Source: Nitricoxidireducens sp046726235 (GTDB lineage: Bacteria; Pseudomonadota; Gammaproteobacteria; Burkholderiales; Rhodocyclaceae). Taken from it: 64,000 nucleotides of DNA. The stretch is taken from assembly GCA_046726235.1 (NCBI GenBank), contig JBKPAD010000001.1:248001-312000 (forward strand), given 5' to 3'. The notes under the pieces are model-generated. The model worked only from the letters and a program-made list of their open reading frames with translations. It made no database searches and was not told the DNA's origin. Of the stretch, positions 36,161-51,506 are shown in pieces. Both the position numbers and the translations under genes were made by a program. Each line of letters opens with the position of its first letter. The stretch's first letter is position 1.

Positions 36161-36190
36161 ATTACATCGTTTGAGGGCCCTGTTTGTCAA
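36161..36190 (-). promoter_or_regulatory. rpmH operon promoter
   Basis: On the minus strand a perfect -35 TTGACA and a -10 TGTAAT are separated by 18 bases, and the -10 ends 29 bases before the rpmH start codon. This fits the strong sigma70 promoter expected for rpmH. Confidence 0.7.
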
Positions 36191-36210
36191 GCCTTTTTTC
36201 TGGCAGGGCT

Positions 36211-36219
36211 TGTGGATAA
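36211..36219 (-). promoter_or_regulatory. DnaA box in the rpmH-dnaA gap
   Basis: TTATCCACA on the minus strand is an exact consensus DnaA box. It lies 117 bases before dnaA, where DnaA usually represses its own gene, and may also belong to the origin. Confidence 0.8.
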
Positions 36220-36335
36220 CTCGGGAGGAAACGGCTAGAATGCCTGCCTTCTCCGCGGCCGGCCGGCGCGCCAGCGCCACCACCGCGACGAAAAATTTTC
36301 TTTGTAAAACAATAAATTCCAGCCCACGCGGCACG

Positions 36336-37706
36336 ATGAACGAATTCTGGTCAGCCTGCCTTTCCCGCTTCGAGAGCGAGCTCCCTGCGCAGCAGTTCAA
36401 CGCCTGGATCAAGGCGCTGCGCCTTGAGGAGGAAACGGACCGCCCCTCGCACCTGCGGCTGGTCGCGCCCAACCGCTACGTCCTCGACTGGGTGCGCAAG
36501 CGCTACCTCGGGCAGATCGAGGCGGTGTCCAAGGAGTTCTACCCGGAGCCGGTCACCATCACGCTGGCCGTCGAGGATCGCTCCGTCGACGACGAGACCA
36601 TCCCGACTGCTGCCGATGGGGCAGTTGCCACGCCGGCGCCGCAGCCGGTCAAGACGGCATCCATCAGCGTCGACCCCGCTTACGAGAAGACCCGCCTCAA
36701 TCCCGACTTCAACTTCGAGATGCTGGTCACCGGCCGCTCGAACGACATGGCGCGCGCCGCTGCGCAGCAGGTCGCCCTGAACCCGGGCACCTCCTACAAC
36801 CCGCTGTTCGTCTATGGCGGGACCGGCCTCGGCAAGACCCACCTGATCCACGCCATCGGCAACGCCGTCTATATGGCGAACCCGGCAGCGCGCGTCTTCT
36901 ATACCCACGCCACGGACTACGTCTCCGACTTCGTGCGCACGCTGCAGCAGAAGTCGTTCGACACCTTCAAGCGCTTCTACCACTCGCTCGATTTGCTGCT
37001 GATCGACGACATCCAGTTCTTCAACGGCAAGGACCGCACGCAGGAGGAGTTCTTCTACGCCTTCAACGCCCTGGTCGGCGCCAAGAAGCAGATCGTCATC
37101 ACCTGCGATACCTACCCGAAGGACATCCAGGGCTTCGAGGAACGCCTGATCTCGCGCTTCGGCTCCGGCCTCACGGTGCAGATCGAGCCGCCCGAACTCG
37201 AGATGCGCGTCGCCATCCTCAAGAAGAAGGCCGAAACCGAGCGCATCGACCTCGGCGACGACGTCGCCTTCCTGATCGCCAAGAACCTGCGCTCCAACGT
37301 GCGCGAACTCGAGGGCGCCCTCAAGAAAGTGGTCGCCTTCGCCCACTTCCAGGGCCGCGAGCTGAACATGGACATCGCGCGCGAGGCCCTCAAGGACGTC
37401 ATCGGCGCGCACAACCGCCAGATCACGCTCGAACTGATCCAGAAGACCGTTTCCGACTACTTCAAGATCAAGGTCGCGGAGATGTTCTCCCAGAAGCGCA
37501 CGCGCGCCATCGCCCGTCCGCGCCAGGTCGCCATGTGGCTGTCACGCGAGCTGACGCCCCACAGCCTGCCCGAGATCGGCGACGCCTTCGGCGGCCGCGA
37601 TCACACCACTGTCATGCATGCCTGTCGTACCATTGCGGACTTGCGCACCAAGGACGGCCAGCTCAACAACGACCTGCACGTCCTGCTGCAGACGATCAAG
37701 GGATAA
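36336..37706 (+). CDS. dnaA: DnaA replication initiator
   Basis: A 456-residue initiator. Domain I starts MNEFWSACLSRFESELPAQQ; a Pro/Ala linker lies around residues 90-110. The AAA+ domain has YGGTGLGKTH (Walker A) and LLIDDIQFF (Walker B). C-terminal domain IV has the DnaA-box-binding signature GGRDHTTVMHAC. The frame stays open upstream, but ATG 36336 begins the conserved domain. DnaA boxes lie on both sides. Confidence 0.98.
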   Translation: MNEFWSACLSRFESELPAQQFNAWIKALRLEEETDRPSHLRLVAPNRYVLDWVRKRYLGQIEAVSKEFYPEPVTITLAVEDRSVDDETIPTAADGAVATPAPQPVKTASISVDPAYEKTRLNPDFNFEMLVTGRSNDMARAAAQQVALNPGTSYNPLFVYGGTGLGKTHLIHAIGNAVYMANPAARVFYTHATDYVSDFVRTLQQKSFDTFKRFYHSLDLLLIDDIQFFNGKDRTQEEFFYAFNALVGAKKQIVITCDTYPKDIQGFEERLISRFGSGLTVQIEPPELEMRVAILKKKAETERIDLGDDVAFLIAKNLRSNVRELEGALKKVVAFAHFQGRELNMDIAREALKDVIGAHNRQITLELIQKTVSDYFKIKVAEMFSQKRTRAIARPRQVAMWLSRELTPHSLPEIGDAFGGRDHTTVMHACRTIADLRTKDGQLNNDLHVLLQTIKG

Positions 37707-37915
37707 GTCTCGGGATAAGACCTGAACAATGACGGGACAGATTGTGGACAACTCGACCAAAAACGCCGCGGCCGGATTTCATCCACAATCCCCCACAGGT
37801 GAAGCAGTCACTTCCCCCATGGTTTGTTACGGATTCAAGTTGATGTCACAAAAAGAAAAAATGGCCTTACCCACAACAACTCACGTCGCCTATTACTACT
37901 AAGGGGATTTAAAGA
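37707..37915. other. Probable oriC, dnaA-dnaN intergenic region
   Basis: This 209-bp gap is A/T-richer than its surroundings. It holds DnaA-box-like sequences, each one mismatch from TTATCCACA: TTGTCCACA (minus, 37743-37751), TCATCCACA (plus, 37779-37787) and TTACCCACA (plus, 37867-37875). A further CCCCACA occurs at 37790-37796. An A-rich stretch (37850-37861) and a T/A stretch before dnaN could be the unwinding element. Gene polarity reverses around here. The rpmH-dnaA gap is the alternative origin site. Confidence 0.65.
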
Positions 37916-39019
37916 ATGCTCTTATTTAAAGGACCTCGCGACCAGATCCTGGCACCGCTGCAATCGGTATGCGGCATCGTCGAAAAGCGTCACACGCTGC
38001 CGATCCTGTCGAACGTGCTGATGGAAAAGGACGGCGAGCGCCTGACGCTCCTGGCGACGGACATCGAGATCCAGATCCGCACCGCAGCCACCGGCGCCGG
38101 TCCCGAGAAGGCGGCCATGACCGTCGCTGCGCGCAAGCTACAGGACATCCTGCGCTCGCTGCCCGAATCGTCCGAAGTCAGCCTCTCGCTCGACGAGAAG
38201 CGCCTGACGCTGAAGGCCGGCAAGAGCCGCTTCAACCTGCAGACCCTGCCGGCCGAGGACTTCCCGCGCATGGTCGCCGCCGACGGCGCCAAGAGCGCGC
38301 TCTCGCTGACGCAGAAGCAGTTCAAGCGTCTGCTGGCGCTGGTCCAGTACTCGATGGCCCAGCAGGACATCCGCTACTACCTCAACGGCCTGCTGCTGGT
38401 CGTCACCGGCTCCGAGATCCGCGTCGTCGCCACCGACGGCCACCGCCTCGCCTATGCCGCCGAAGACATCGGCGGCAACCACGAGCGCCTCGAAGTCATC
38501 CTGCCGCGCAAGACCGTGCTCGAGCTCTCGCGCCAGCTGGCCGACAACGACGAAGCGCTGGAAATCACGCTCACCCCGACGCAGGCGCAGTTCCGCTTCG
38601 GTGACATCGAACTGGTATCGAAGCTGATCGACGGCAAGTTCCCGGATTACGAGCGCGTCATCCCGCAGAACCACAACAAGGTCATCACGCTCGAGCGCAA
38701 CGTGCTGCTGCAGTCGCTGCTGCGCGCCGCCATCCTGACCAACGAGAAGTTCCGCGGCGTGCGCCTGGTGCTCTCGCCCGGCAGCCTGAAGATCATCTCG
38801 ACCAACGCCGAGCAGGAAGAGGCGCAGGACGAACTCGAGATCGACTACCAGGCCGAGACCCTCGACGTCGGCTTCAACGTCACCTACCTGCTCGACGTGC
38901 TCAACAACGTCACCGCCGAGAGCGTCGAATGCCGCCTCGCCGACGCCAACTCGAGCGCCCTCATCACCCTTCCCGGCAACGACCGCTTCAAGTACGTCGT
39001 CATGCCGATGCGCATCTGA
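37916..39019 (+). CDS. dnaN: DNA polymerase III beta sliding clamp
   Basis: A 367-residue clamp starting MLLFKGPRDQILAPLQSVCG, close to the family's usual length, with the three-repeat fold and the C-terminal DRFKYVVMPMRI. It tethers Pol III to DNA. It lies 209 bases after dnaA with AAGGGG upstream of the start. Confidence 0.98.
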   Translation: MLLFKGPRDQILAPLQSVCGIVEKRHTLPILSNVLMEKDGERLTLLATDIEIQIRTAATGAGPEKAAMTVAARKLQDILRSLPESSEVSLSLDEKRLTLKAGKSRFNLQTLPAEDFPRMVAADGAKSALSLTQKQFKRLLALVQYSMAQQDIRYYLNGLLLVVTGSEIRVVATDGHRLAYAAEDIGGNHERLEVILPRKTVLELSRQLADNDEALEITLTPTQAQFRFGDIELVSKLIDGKFPDYERVIPQNHNKVITLERNVLLQSLLRAAILTNEKFRGVRLVLSPGSLKIISTNAEQEEAQDELEIDYQAETLDVGFNVTYLLDVLNNVTAESVECRLADANSSALITLPGNDRFKYVVMPMRI

Positions 39020-39038
39020 GCAACACCGGAAACTGCAC

Positions 39039-41525
<2,487 letters not shown>

Positions 41526-41565
41526 TGATGATGATGACGGCGATGTGACGTTGCATCGGCAGGAC

Positions 41566-41601
41566 AAAGAACAAGGCCCCGGATTCGGGGCCTTGTTCTT
41601 T
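41566..41601. terminator. Bidirectional terminator between gyrB and the PhnD-like gene
   Basis: A 16-bp perfect stem with a GATT loop: AAAGAACAAGGCCCCG pairs with CGGGGCCTTGTTCTTT. The A/T-rich outer ends give short T-runs on both strands, so it can end both convergent transcripts. Confidence 0.85.
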
Positions 41602-41627
41602 GCGGAACTTCCTTCGCGTCCGGACGC

Positions 41628-42494
41628 TCAGTGCCCCGCCCTGCCGAACTCCTTCGCCGCGTTCATGACGCGCCGCAGTTCGTCGTAGTCGGCGTCCGTC
41701 GACGGCAGGAAGCCGTTGCGATCGATGAGTTCCCTGAGCCGGGGGTCGGTCATGTCGAGCAGCGCCTTGCGCAGGGCCTTCACCAGTGCCGGGTCGAGCT
41801 TGTCGCGCGCGGCCCAGGCGTGGGTCGGGCTCGGGTAGCGGACCAGTTCGCGCAGGTTCTTGGCCTGGGCGTACTTCATGAAGGTGTTGATGTTGGTGGC
41901 GCCGGCGTCGAAGCGTCCGCTTGCGACCGCGAAGACCACCTTGTCGTGGCGGCCGAGGTATTCGTAGGAGGCGAGATCCTTAACCGTGATGCCGGCCTTG
42001 GCGAGTTCGGCCTGCGGCAGGTAGCGTCCCGAGGTCGAGCTCGGGTCGCCGAAGGCGAAGCGCTTGCCGCGCAGATCGGCGACGCTCCTGATGGCGGAGT
42101 CCTGGGCGACGATCATCACCGCGGGGAACTGCTTGTCGCCTTCATGCGCTTCGCTGGCCAGCAGTGACAGCGCCGGGTTCTTGCGCTTCGCGAGCACGTA
42201 GCTCACTGGGCCGAGGCGCGAGAAGTCGATGTCGCCGTTGGCCACCGCATCGATGCCTTCGTCGTAGGTCGGGAAGATGCTGATCTCGACGCGAACCGTC
42301 AGCCCCTGTTGTTTCAGGCTTGCCTCGAGGTATTTCTGGAAGGGTTCGAGCTTGCGCAGCTCTTCGGACGGACGCTCCGAGGCATACGTGCCGAAGCGCA
42401 GCACTTGGGCCGCAACGGGCGCGGCGATCAGGCCGAGAGCCAGGCAAAGCAGCAGACGTGCGCACGAGCGGCGCAGGGAAAGGTTCTTCGTCAT
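41628..42494 (-). CDS. PhnD-like phosphate/phosphonate-type substrate-binding protein
   Basis: A 288-residue periplasmic binding protein with a signal peptide (LRRSCARLLLCLALGLIAAP) and the PhnD/SsuA2 fold: LRFGTYASERPSEELRKLEP, GDIDFSRLGPVSYVLA, FGDPSSTSGRYLPQ. The family binds phosphonates, phosphite or other anions. No permease or ATPase is adjacent, so it may serve as a sensor protein. The start overlaps the stop of the upstream CYTH-like gene (ATGA), and the pair is divergent from a hybrid histidine kinase. Confidence 0.8.
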   Translation of the reverse strand: MTKNLSLRRSCARLLLCLALGLIAAPVAAQVLRFGTYASERPSEELRKLEPFQKYLEASLKQQGLTVRVEISIFPTYDEGIDAVANGDIDFSRLGPVSYVLAKRKNPALSLLASEAHEGDKQFPAVMIVAQDSAIRSVADLRGKRFAFGDPSSTSGRYLPQAELAKAGITVKDLASYEYLGRHDKVVFAVASGRFDAGATNINTFMKYAQAKNLRELVRYPSPTHAWAARDKLDPALVKALRKALLDMTDPRLRELIDRNGFLPSTDADYDELRRVMNAAKEFGRAGH

Positions 42495-43363
42495 TTTTTC
42501 CGGCGCGCGGGCGCCCTCACGATAGCGAATGAAGATACGGGATCGGCGAAGCTGAAGATGGGCGGCAGCGCCATGAACGACCCGGTCTCCTGCAGCGCGA
42601 CATAGAGCGCGCCGGCCTCCTTCAGCAGGCGGTCGTCCCACGCGGCATCCATGCTCTTCGCGATCTTGAACGACAGTTCGGATTCGAGCAGCTTTCCCGT
42701 CGCGGCGTCCCAGCGGTTGACCAGCATCCAGCTGTCGATGTCGGTGCGCTTCCAGCGCGTGCGCATGTCGTCGAAGACGGTTTCGTCCCAATGCGACACG
42801 GCCTTCAGCGGCACGGGCTCGGGCAGGATCGCGTCGAGGCCCGGAAAGTAGCGCGCGAAGAAGCCCGAGTCCTTGTCGCCTGTCTGGCGTCCCTTGACGT
42901 AGAGCGAGCCCGAGGCGCAGAACTTGATGTTGTCGAAGTGGATGTCCTGCTCCCGCTTGAGCGTCGTGTCGTGCTTAGCGTAGCGGCGGGATTTCCGGAT
43001 GTCGGGATAGACCGTCGCCTTGGCGGGACTCGCGAACAGCAGTTCGGGGATGAAGTCGTGCTGCTTGAACTTGAGCTTGGTGCGCTTGTCCTCCGCTTCG
43101 ATCGCCAGGGTGAGCCGGTTCGCCTTCAGCAGCCCGTCCGCGGTGTCGTAGCGAATGCCGTCGCGATGCCGATGGCCGTCGCCGATGTCCACCTCCGGAT
43201 CGCGGCCCTTGGCGACACGGTCGACGGCCTGCCGCACCGCTTTCGCAACGGCGCGGAACAGCGCCGTGTCGCGGCGGGCGCGTCCGCCCTTCGCCGGGAT
43301 CGTCCCGACATCGACCTTGAGCTGGAATTCCTTGCTTTCCTGGAGCTGCACCTTCTCGGCCAT
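42491..43363 (-). CDS. Hypothetical protein with CYTH-like motifs
   Basis: A 290-residue cytoplasmic protein; ATG 43363 has GGGAGG 5 bases upstream. I do not firmly recognise it. The order KEFQLKVDVG, then RYDTADGLLKANRLTLAIEA, then RTKLKFKQHDF, then TTLKREQDIHFD resembles the CYTH/triphosphate-tunnel pattern. In that family a YDT-x-x-x-L turn is followed by basic strands and a late acidic strand. The canonical N-terminal ExExK is not present, so activity is uncertain. Its coupling to a phosphate/phosphonate-type binding protein would fit a phosphorus-related role, by inference. Confidence 0.45.
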   Translation of the reverse strand: MAEKVQLQESKEFQLKVDVGTIPAKGGRARRDTALFRAVAKAVRQAVDRVAKGRDPEVDIGDGHRHRDGIRYDTADGLLKANRLTLAIEAEDKRTKLKFKQHDFIPELLFASPAKATVYPDIRKSRRYAKHDTTLKREQDIHFDNIKFCASGSLYVKGRQTGDKDSGFFARYFPGLDAILPEPVPLKAVSHWDETVFDDMRTRWKRTDIDSWMLVNRWDAATGKLLESELSFKIAKSMDAAWDDRLLKEAGALYVALQETGSFMALPPIFSFADPVSSFAIVRAPARRKK

Positions 43364-43453
43364 CGCGCCTCCCTCGACATCCATGCAAAACGCATTTTGC
43401 CGCAGCCCATGCATTTCAGGGGCATAATCCCCCCGCCTTTGTGAGGAAATGCT

Positions 43454-45409
43454 TTGGGACAGGGAGACCCGACGGGACACCGAGACAGCAGCGCGCGCCT
43501 CCGGGCGCCGGCGACAGGGCGGCGTTCGATCGCCTGGAGGATCCTGCTCGGTTCGTCCGCCGCCGTGGTCCTTGCCCTCGTCGTCACCGGGGCCTATTTC
43601 CTCGAATCGCAGCGCTCGCTGGTCGACCAGGCTTTCCGTGCGCAGAGCCAGATACGCACCGACTGGATCGGCGCCTTCGCCGTCGAGCACCTGGTCGCCA
43701 AGGACTATCCCGCGCTCGAGTACGCCATTTCCGAGGCCGGGCTGAGCGACGAGACGATCCTGTCGATCATGGTGCTTCACGACGGCTACCCGGCGGCGAT
43801 CTACCGGCGCATGCCCGGCACGATGGGCGTCAGCTTCCGCTCGGACATCAAGTGGCGCGGCAGCACCGAGACTTCGCTCGGCGAGGTGAGAGCGACCTAT
43901 TCCACCGAGTTGCGCGACAAGCTGGTGGCGCAGGCGACGCTCGGCACGCTGCTGACCGTGCTGGCGATCTACGTCGCCCTGTTCTTTTCGCTGCGCTTCA
44001 TGTTGCGCCGCACCGTCCTCGACCCCGTGGCGCACCTGATCGGACGCACGGAGCAGGAGATCGCCGCCGCCCTGCCCGAGTCGCGCCTCTCGGCAACGCC
44101 GCCCGGCACGGCCGATGAAATCGAATTGTTCGACCAGCGTTTCACGGCGCTGATCGAGGGCCTCAAGCGGCGCGACCAGGCGCGCGACCTCGCCGAGCGG
44201 AAGCTCATCGAGCATCGCGACGATCTCGAATGCATGATCGAGGAGCGGACCCGCTCGCTGCGCCTCGCCCAGGAAGAAGCGCAGCGCCTGAACCGGGCCA
44301 AGAGCGAATTCCTCGCCGCGGCGAGCCATGACCTGCGGCAACCGCTGCAGGCGATCCAGCTCTTCCATTCCGCGCTGACGTCGACGCGGCTCAACGAGCA
44401 GCAGCGGCGGATGACGGACTACCTGTCGCTTTCCCTGACGGCGCTGGGCGACCTGCTCAACGCCTTGCTCGACGTCTCACGGCTCGATGCTGGGCTGGTC
44501 AGGGTGATCGACGAAACCGTTCCCGTCGAACGGATCTTCGAGAAGGTCGATGCCGAATTCTCCTCGCTGGCACGCCAGAAGGGGCTGCGCTTCAAGTACT
44601 TCTTCCCGCGCAACGTGGCGCCGCTCAAGACCGACGGCCAGTTGCTGCTGAGCATGCTGGGCAACCTGATCGGCAATGCACTCAAGTACACCGAACGCGG
44701 CGGCATCCTCGTCACCGTTCGCCGGCACCGCGGACAGGCGCTGATCCAGGTCTGGGATACCGGCGTCGGCATCCCCGCCGAGCATCATCAGCGGATATTC
44801 GACGAGTACTTCCAGGTCGGCAACCCGGAACGCGACCGCACCAAGGGGGTCGGTCTCGGCCTGTCCATCGTCCGTCGCATCTCCCGCCTGCTGGGCACGG
44901 AAGTGCAGTGCCGCTCGCGGCCGGGCCACGGCAGCGTGTTCCAGTTCAGCCTGCCGTTCGCGGACGACGATGCCGGCGCGGCCCCGCGCCTCACGCCGCC
45001 GCCGGCAGAGATGCCGGATTCCCGCAACGAGTTCGTCGGCAGCCGCGTCGTCGTCGTCGAAGACGACATGGCGGTGGCGACCGCCATCAGGCTGGCCTGC
45101 GAAGCGCGCGGGATGGTGGCCGTGGTGCATGCGACCGGCGAAAGCGCGCTCGAAGACGCCGCGGCGCTGGACGCCGATTATTTCGTCATCGATTACCGCT
45201 TGCCGGGCATCAACGGGGTCGAGCTGGCCGACCGGCTGAGCGCGCGCGCCGGCCGCCGCATCAATGCCGTGGTCCTGACCGGAGACCTGGACTCGGGCCA
45301 GTTCGCGGGACATGTCGAGAAGGGCCGTGCCGTGCTGTTCAAGCCGGTGAACTTCGACATGCTGCTGCAGTCATGGCGCGCGCAACGGTCCGCGCCGGGA
45401 GTGCCTTGA
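43454..45409 (+). CDS. Hybrid sensor histidine kinase with C-terminal receiver
   Basis: A 651-residue membrane kinase. TM1 is near residues 25-47 (IAWRILLGSSAAVVLALVV) and is followed by a ~110-residue periplasmic domain. TM2 is near 160-185, then a HAMP-like and coiled-coil region. HisKA has AASHDLRQPLQA, HATPase has NLIGNALKYT, DTGVGIP and KGVGLGLSIV, and a receiver (VVVVEDDMAV, FVIDYRLPGINGVEL, LFKPVN) ends the protein. The start is TTG with GAGGAA upstream; no in-frame ATG or GTG lies before TM1. It has no adjacent DNA-binding partner and is divergent from the PhnD-like pair. Confidence 0.88.
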   Translation: MGQGDPTGHRDSSARLRAPATGRRSIAWRILLGSSAAVVLALVVTGAYFLESQRSLVDQAFRAQSQIRTDWIGAFAVEHLVAKDYPALEYAISEAGLSDETILSIMVLHDGYPAAIYRRMPGTMGVSFRSDIKWRGSTETSLGEVRATYSTELRDKLVAQATLGTLLTVLAIYVALFFSLRFMLRRTVLDPVAHLIGRTEQEIAAALPESRLSATPPGTADEIELFDQRFTALIEGLKRRDQARDLAERKLIEHRDDLECMIEERTRSLRLAQEEAQRLNRAKSEFLAAASHDLRQPLQAIQLFHSALTSTRLNEQQRRMTDYLSLSLTALGDLLNALLDVSRLDAGLVRVIDETVPVERIFEKVDAEFSSLARQKGLRFKYFFPRNVAPLKTDGQLLLSMLGNLIGNALKYTERGGILVTVRRHRGQALIQVWDTGVGIPAEHHQRIFDEYFQVGNPERDRTKGVGLGLSIVRRISRLLGTEVQCRSRPGHGSVFQFSLPFADDDAGAAPRLTPPPAEMPDSRNEFVGSRVVVVEDDMAVATAIRLACEARGMVAVVHATGESALEDAAALDADYFVIDYRLPGINGVELADRLSARAGRRINAVVLTGDLDSGQFAGHVEKGRAVLFKPVNFDMLLQSWRAQRSAPGVP

Positions 45410-45429
45410 CGGCTCAGGTGCCGGACGCT

Positions 45430-46128
45430 TCAGTGCAGCCCTGACGCATCCCCGCAGCACTTCTTGAATTTCCTCCCGCTGCCGCAGGGGCACGGATCGT
45501 TGCGTCCGGTCTTTTGCGCTTCGCGGCGTAGCGTCATCGCCGCGCGGCGTTGCGGGCGCCAGTACTCGTGGATCGCCAGCACGCAGTCGGGCAGCGAATC
45601 GGCGAGCTGCGCCTGCCGCTTGCGGAGTTCCGGGCGCGCCTCCAGTTCCTCGCGGCCGCTCTCGGTGCCGTAGAGGATGATCGGCAGCAGGTAGGCCTTC
45701 TGCTCGTCCGACTCGAACAGCGGCGCCCAGGCGGCGTTGTCGACATGCACGCCCTCCATGAAGCCGATGCACCACTCGTCGATGACGAGGCTCTTCTCAC
45801 CGCCTTCCTCCTGCTCGAGCAGGACCGGCTCGTAGTCGTCCGGGGCCTCGCGCAGTTGCCAGGCGATGTCGTTCATGTGGCGCAGCATCAGGCCGAGCAT
45901 GTACTCGGCTTCCGCGGGCGACTCCCATTTCACGGCGTCCTGTTCGGTTTCGGCATAGACCGTCGGCAGCCAGCGGTCGGGCATGAGCGGATTCGGGCCG
46001 ACGGCCAGCGCGGTGAGGAAGCCGTCGAGCATCGAGACGTCCATGCAGTCGTCGGGCGTGGCGTTGGAAGCAAGGAATTCGTCGAGTTCGGCGAATTCGG
46101 CGTCGGACAGCGGTTGGCTCAGGTCCAT
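45430..46128 (-). CDS. UPF0149/YecA-family protein with SEC-C zinc motif
   Basis: A 232-residue protein with a UPF0149 domain (DAEFAELDEFLASN, MDVSMLDGFLTALAVGPNPL) and a C-terminal SEC-C zinc site (GRNDPCPCGSGRKFKKCCG). The SEC-C tail is also found on SecA, where it binds SecB and ribosomes, so a chaperone or ribosome link is possible. Single gene, convergent with the hybrid kinase. Confidence 0.85.
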   Translation of the reverse strand: MDLSQPLSDAEFAELDEFLASNATPDDCMDVSMLDGFLTALAVGPNPLMPDRWLPTVYAETEQDAVKWESPAEAEYMLGLMLRHMNDIAWQLREAPDDYEPVLLEQEEGGEKSLVIDEWCIGFMEGVHVDNAAWAPLFESDEQKAYLLPIILYGTESGREELEARPELRKRQAQLADSLPDCVLAIHEYWRPQRRAAMTLRREAQKTGRNDPCPCGSGRKFKKCCGDASGLH

Positions 46129-46413
46129 GAGAGGCTCTCGGCGGGTATCGGCAGAGGCGATTGTATCGACCGTCCGCTTCCCGGCCGGCGGCGTCGACAC
46201 AAAAGTGGGCGCAGGCCATATCATCGCGAAAACATAAGAAGCGACGAACGCCGAGGCGCCCAGACCCTTGCGCGGCCCCGATAGCGGCCGGTCTTCGTTC
46301 GCCGCGCTGCAGACCGCAGCATCCCCTGCATTGGACTTTGCCGATCGACGCTCCCGTCCGCGCATGCCGGCGGGCGCGCCGTCTGCGGCGCCTGACTTGG
46401 ATGGATTGGAGCG
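46129..46413. other. Divergent gap upstream of the signalling operon, no gene seen
   Basis: This 285-bp region separates the YecA gene from the four-gene signalling operon and must hold both promoters. I see no convincing -35/-10 pair, RNA gene or repeat in it. Confidence 0.5.
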
Positions 46414-50070
<3,657 letters not shown>

Positions 50071-50074
50071 TGCG

Positions 50075-50905
50075 ATGACGAACGCGGTGCCGGTCGAAGA
50101 CGTCGAGATCCAGCTGCTGCTCGAAGGCGTGCAGCGGGTGTACGGCTACGACTTCCGCGACTACGCCGAGGCGTCGATCAAGCGCCGCCTCTCGCACTGG
50201 CTGGCCGAGTCGGCGTTCGACACCTTCTCGCAGGCGCAGTCGCAGCTGCTGCGCGAGCCGGAGCTGTTCTTCTCGCTGCTGCAGGGCATCACGGTGAACG
50301 TCACCGAAATGTTCCGCGACCCGTCGTTCTTCAAGATCGTGCGCGAGCAGGTGGTGCCCTTCCTCAAGACCTACCCGTTCGTGAAGATCTGGCACGCCGG
50401 CTGCGCCACGGGCGAGGAGGCGTACTCGATGGCGATCCTGCTCGACGAGGAAGGCATGGCCGGACGCTATCGCATGTACGCGACCGACATCGACGAGGCG
50501 GTGCTGCAGCGCGCGGCCGAAGGCGTGATGTCGATGACGGAAATGCAGAAATACACGCGCAACTACCAGAAGGCCGGCGGCAAGGCGTCGTTCGCCGACT
50601 ACTACACGGCGCGCTACGAGCGCGCGATCATCTCGCCGGAACTCCGCAAGAACATCGTCTTCGCGCCGCACAACCTGGCGGTCGACGCCGAATTCGGCGA
50701 GATGAACATGGTCCTGTGCCGCAACGTCATGATCTACTTCAAGCCGGCGCTCAAGGAGCGCTGCCTGCGGCTGTTCGACAACAGCCTGCTGCCGGGCGGC
50801 TTCCTCTGCCTCGGCCTCAAGGAGACGCTGGAAAACAGAAAGATGGGCGACCGCTACGACGAACTGCTGCCGATGACGCGCATCTACCGCAAGCGCTATG
50901 CCTGA
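50075..50905 (+). CDS. CheR-type SAM methyltransferase
   Basis: A 276-residue chemoreceptor-glutamate methyltransferase. The N-terminal helical domain (YGYDFRDYAEASIKRRLS) and VTEMFRDPSFF precede the SAM motif HAGCATGEEAYSMAI and the late CRNVMIYF. CheR adds methyl groups to receptor glutamates. It starts 4 bases after the kinase and overlaps cheB. No chemoreceptor, CheA or CheW is in the window, so the target may be the hybrid kinase itself. Confidence 0.92.
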   Translation: MTNAVPVEDVEIQLLLEGVQRVYGYDFRDYAEASIKRRLSHWLAESAFDTFSQAQSQLLREPELFFSLLQGITVNVTEMFRDPSFFKIVREQVVPFLKTYPFVKIWHAGCATGEEAYSMAILLDEEGMAGRYRMYATDIDEAVLQRAAEGVMSMTEMQKYTRNYQKAGGKASFADYYTARYERAIISPELRKNIVFAPHNLAVDAEFGEMNMVLCRNVMIYFKPALKERCLRLFDNSLLPGGFLCLGLKETLENRKMGDRYDELLPMTRIYRKRYA

Positions 50906-51506
50906 GCGCGAGCCCGCAACGGCCGCCGCGGTGGCCATCGGCGTTTCCTCGGGCGGCGTGCGCGCGCTCAAGCTGCTGCTGGGCGCGCTGCCGGCCGACT
51001 ATCCGCTGCCGGTTCTCGTCGTCCAGCACATCAGCCCCGACGCCGGCAACGGCATGGCACGGCTGCTCGACGACCACTGCGCGATCCGCGTCAAGGAAGC
51101 CGACGAACAGGAGGAAATCCTTCCGGCCACGGTCTACCTGGCGCCGCCGAACTACCACCTGCTGGTCGAGCGCGATCGCCGCGTCGGCCTCTCGGCCGAT
51201 CCGCCGGTGAGCTTCGCGCGGCCCTCGGTCGACGTGCTGTTCGAATCGGCGTCCGAGGTCTACGGCGCCGGCCTGGTCGGGCTGGTGCTGACCGGCGCCA
51301 ACTGGGACGGCGCCCAGGGCGCGCGCGTGATCAAGAAACGCGGCGGCCGCGTCGTGGTGCAGGATCCGAACGACGCCGAAACGCCGCAGATGCCGGCCGC
51401 GGCGCTGGCGGCCGTGAAGGCCGACCATGTCCTGCCGCTCTCCGCGATGGCCGAGCTCCTGCAGCGTTTCGCGCACGAATCCGCAAGGGAGCGCGCCCAT
51501 GGCTGA
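50898..51506 (+). CDS. CheB-type methylesterase domain protein
   Basis: A 202-residue stand-alone CheB catalytic domain without a receiver. The Ser-His-Asp triad is visible in GVSSGGV, VVQHIS and LTGANWDG. It removes methyl groups added by CheR. Lacking the N-terminal receiver, its activity cannot be phosphorylation-gated in the usual way. It overlaps cheR and the next gene by 8 bases each. Confidence 0.92.
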   Translation: MPEREPATAAAVAIGVSSGGVRALKLLLGALPADYPLPVLVVQHISPDAGNGMARLLDDHCAIRVKEADEQEEILPATVYLAPPNYHLLVERDRRVGLSADPPVSFARPSVDVLFESASEVYGAGLVGLVLTGANWDGAQGARVIKKRGGRVVVQDPNDAETPQMPAAALAAVKADHVLPLSAMAELLQRFAHESARERAHG

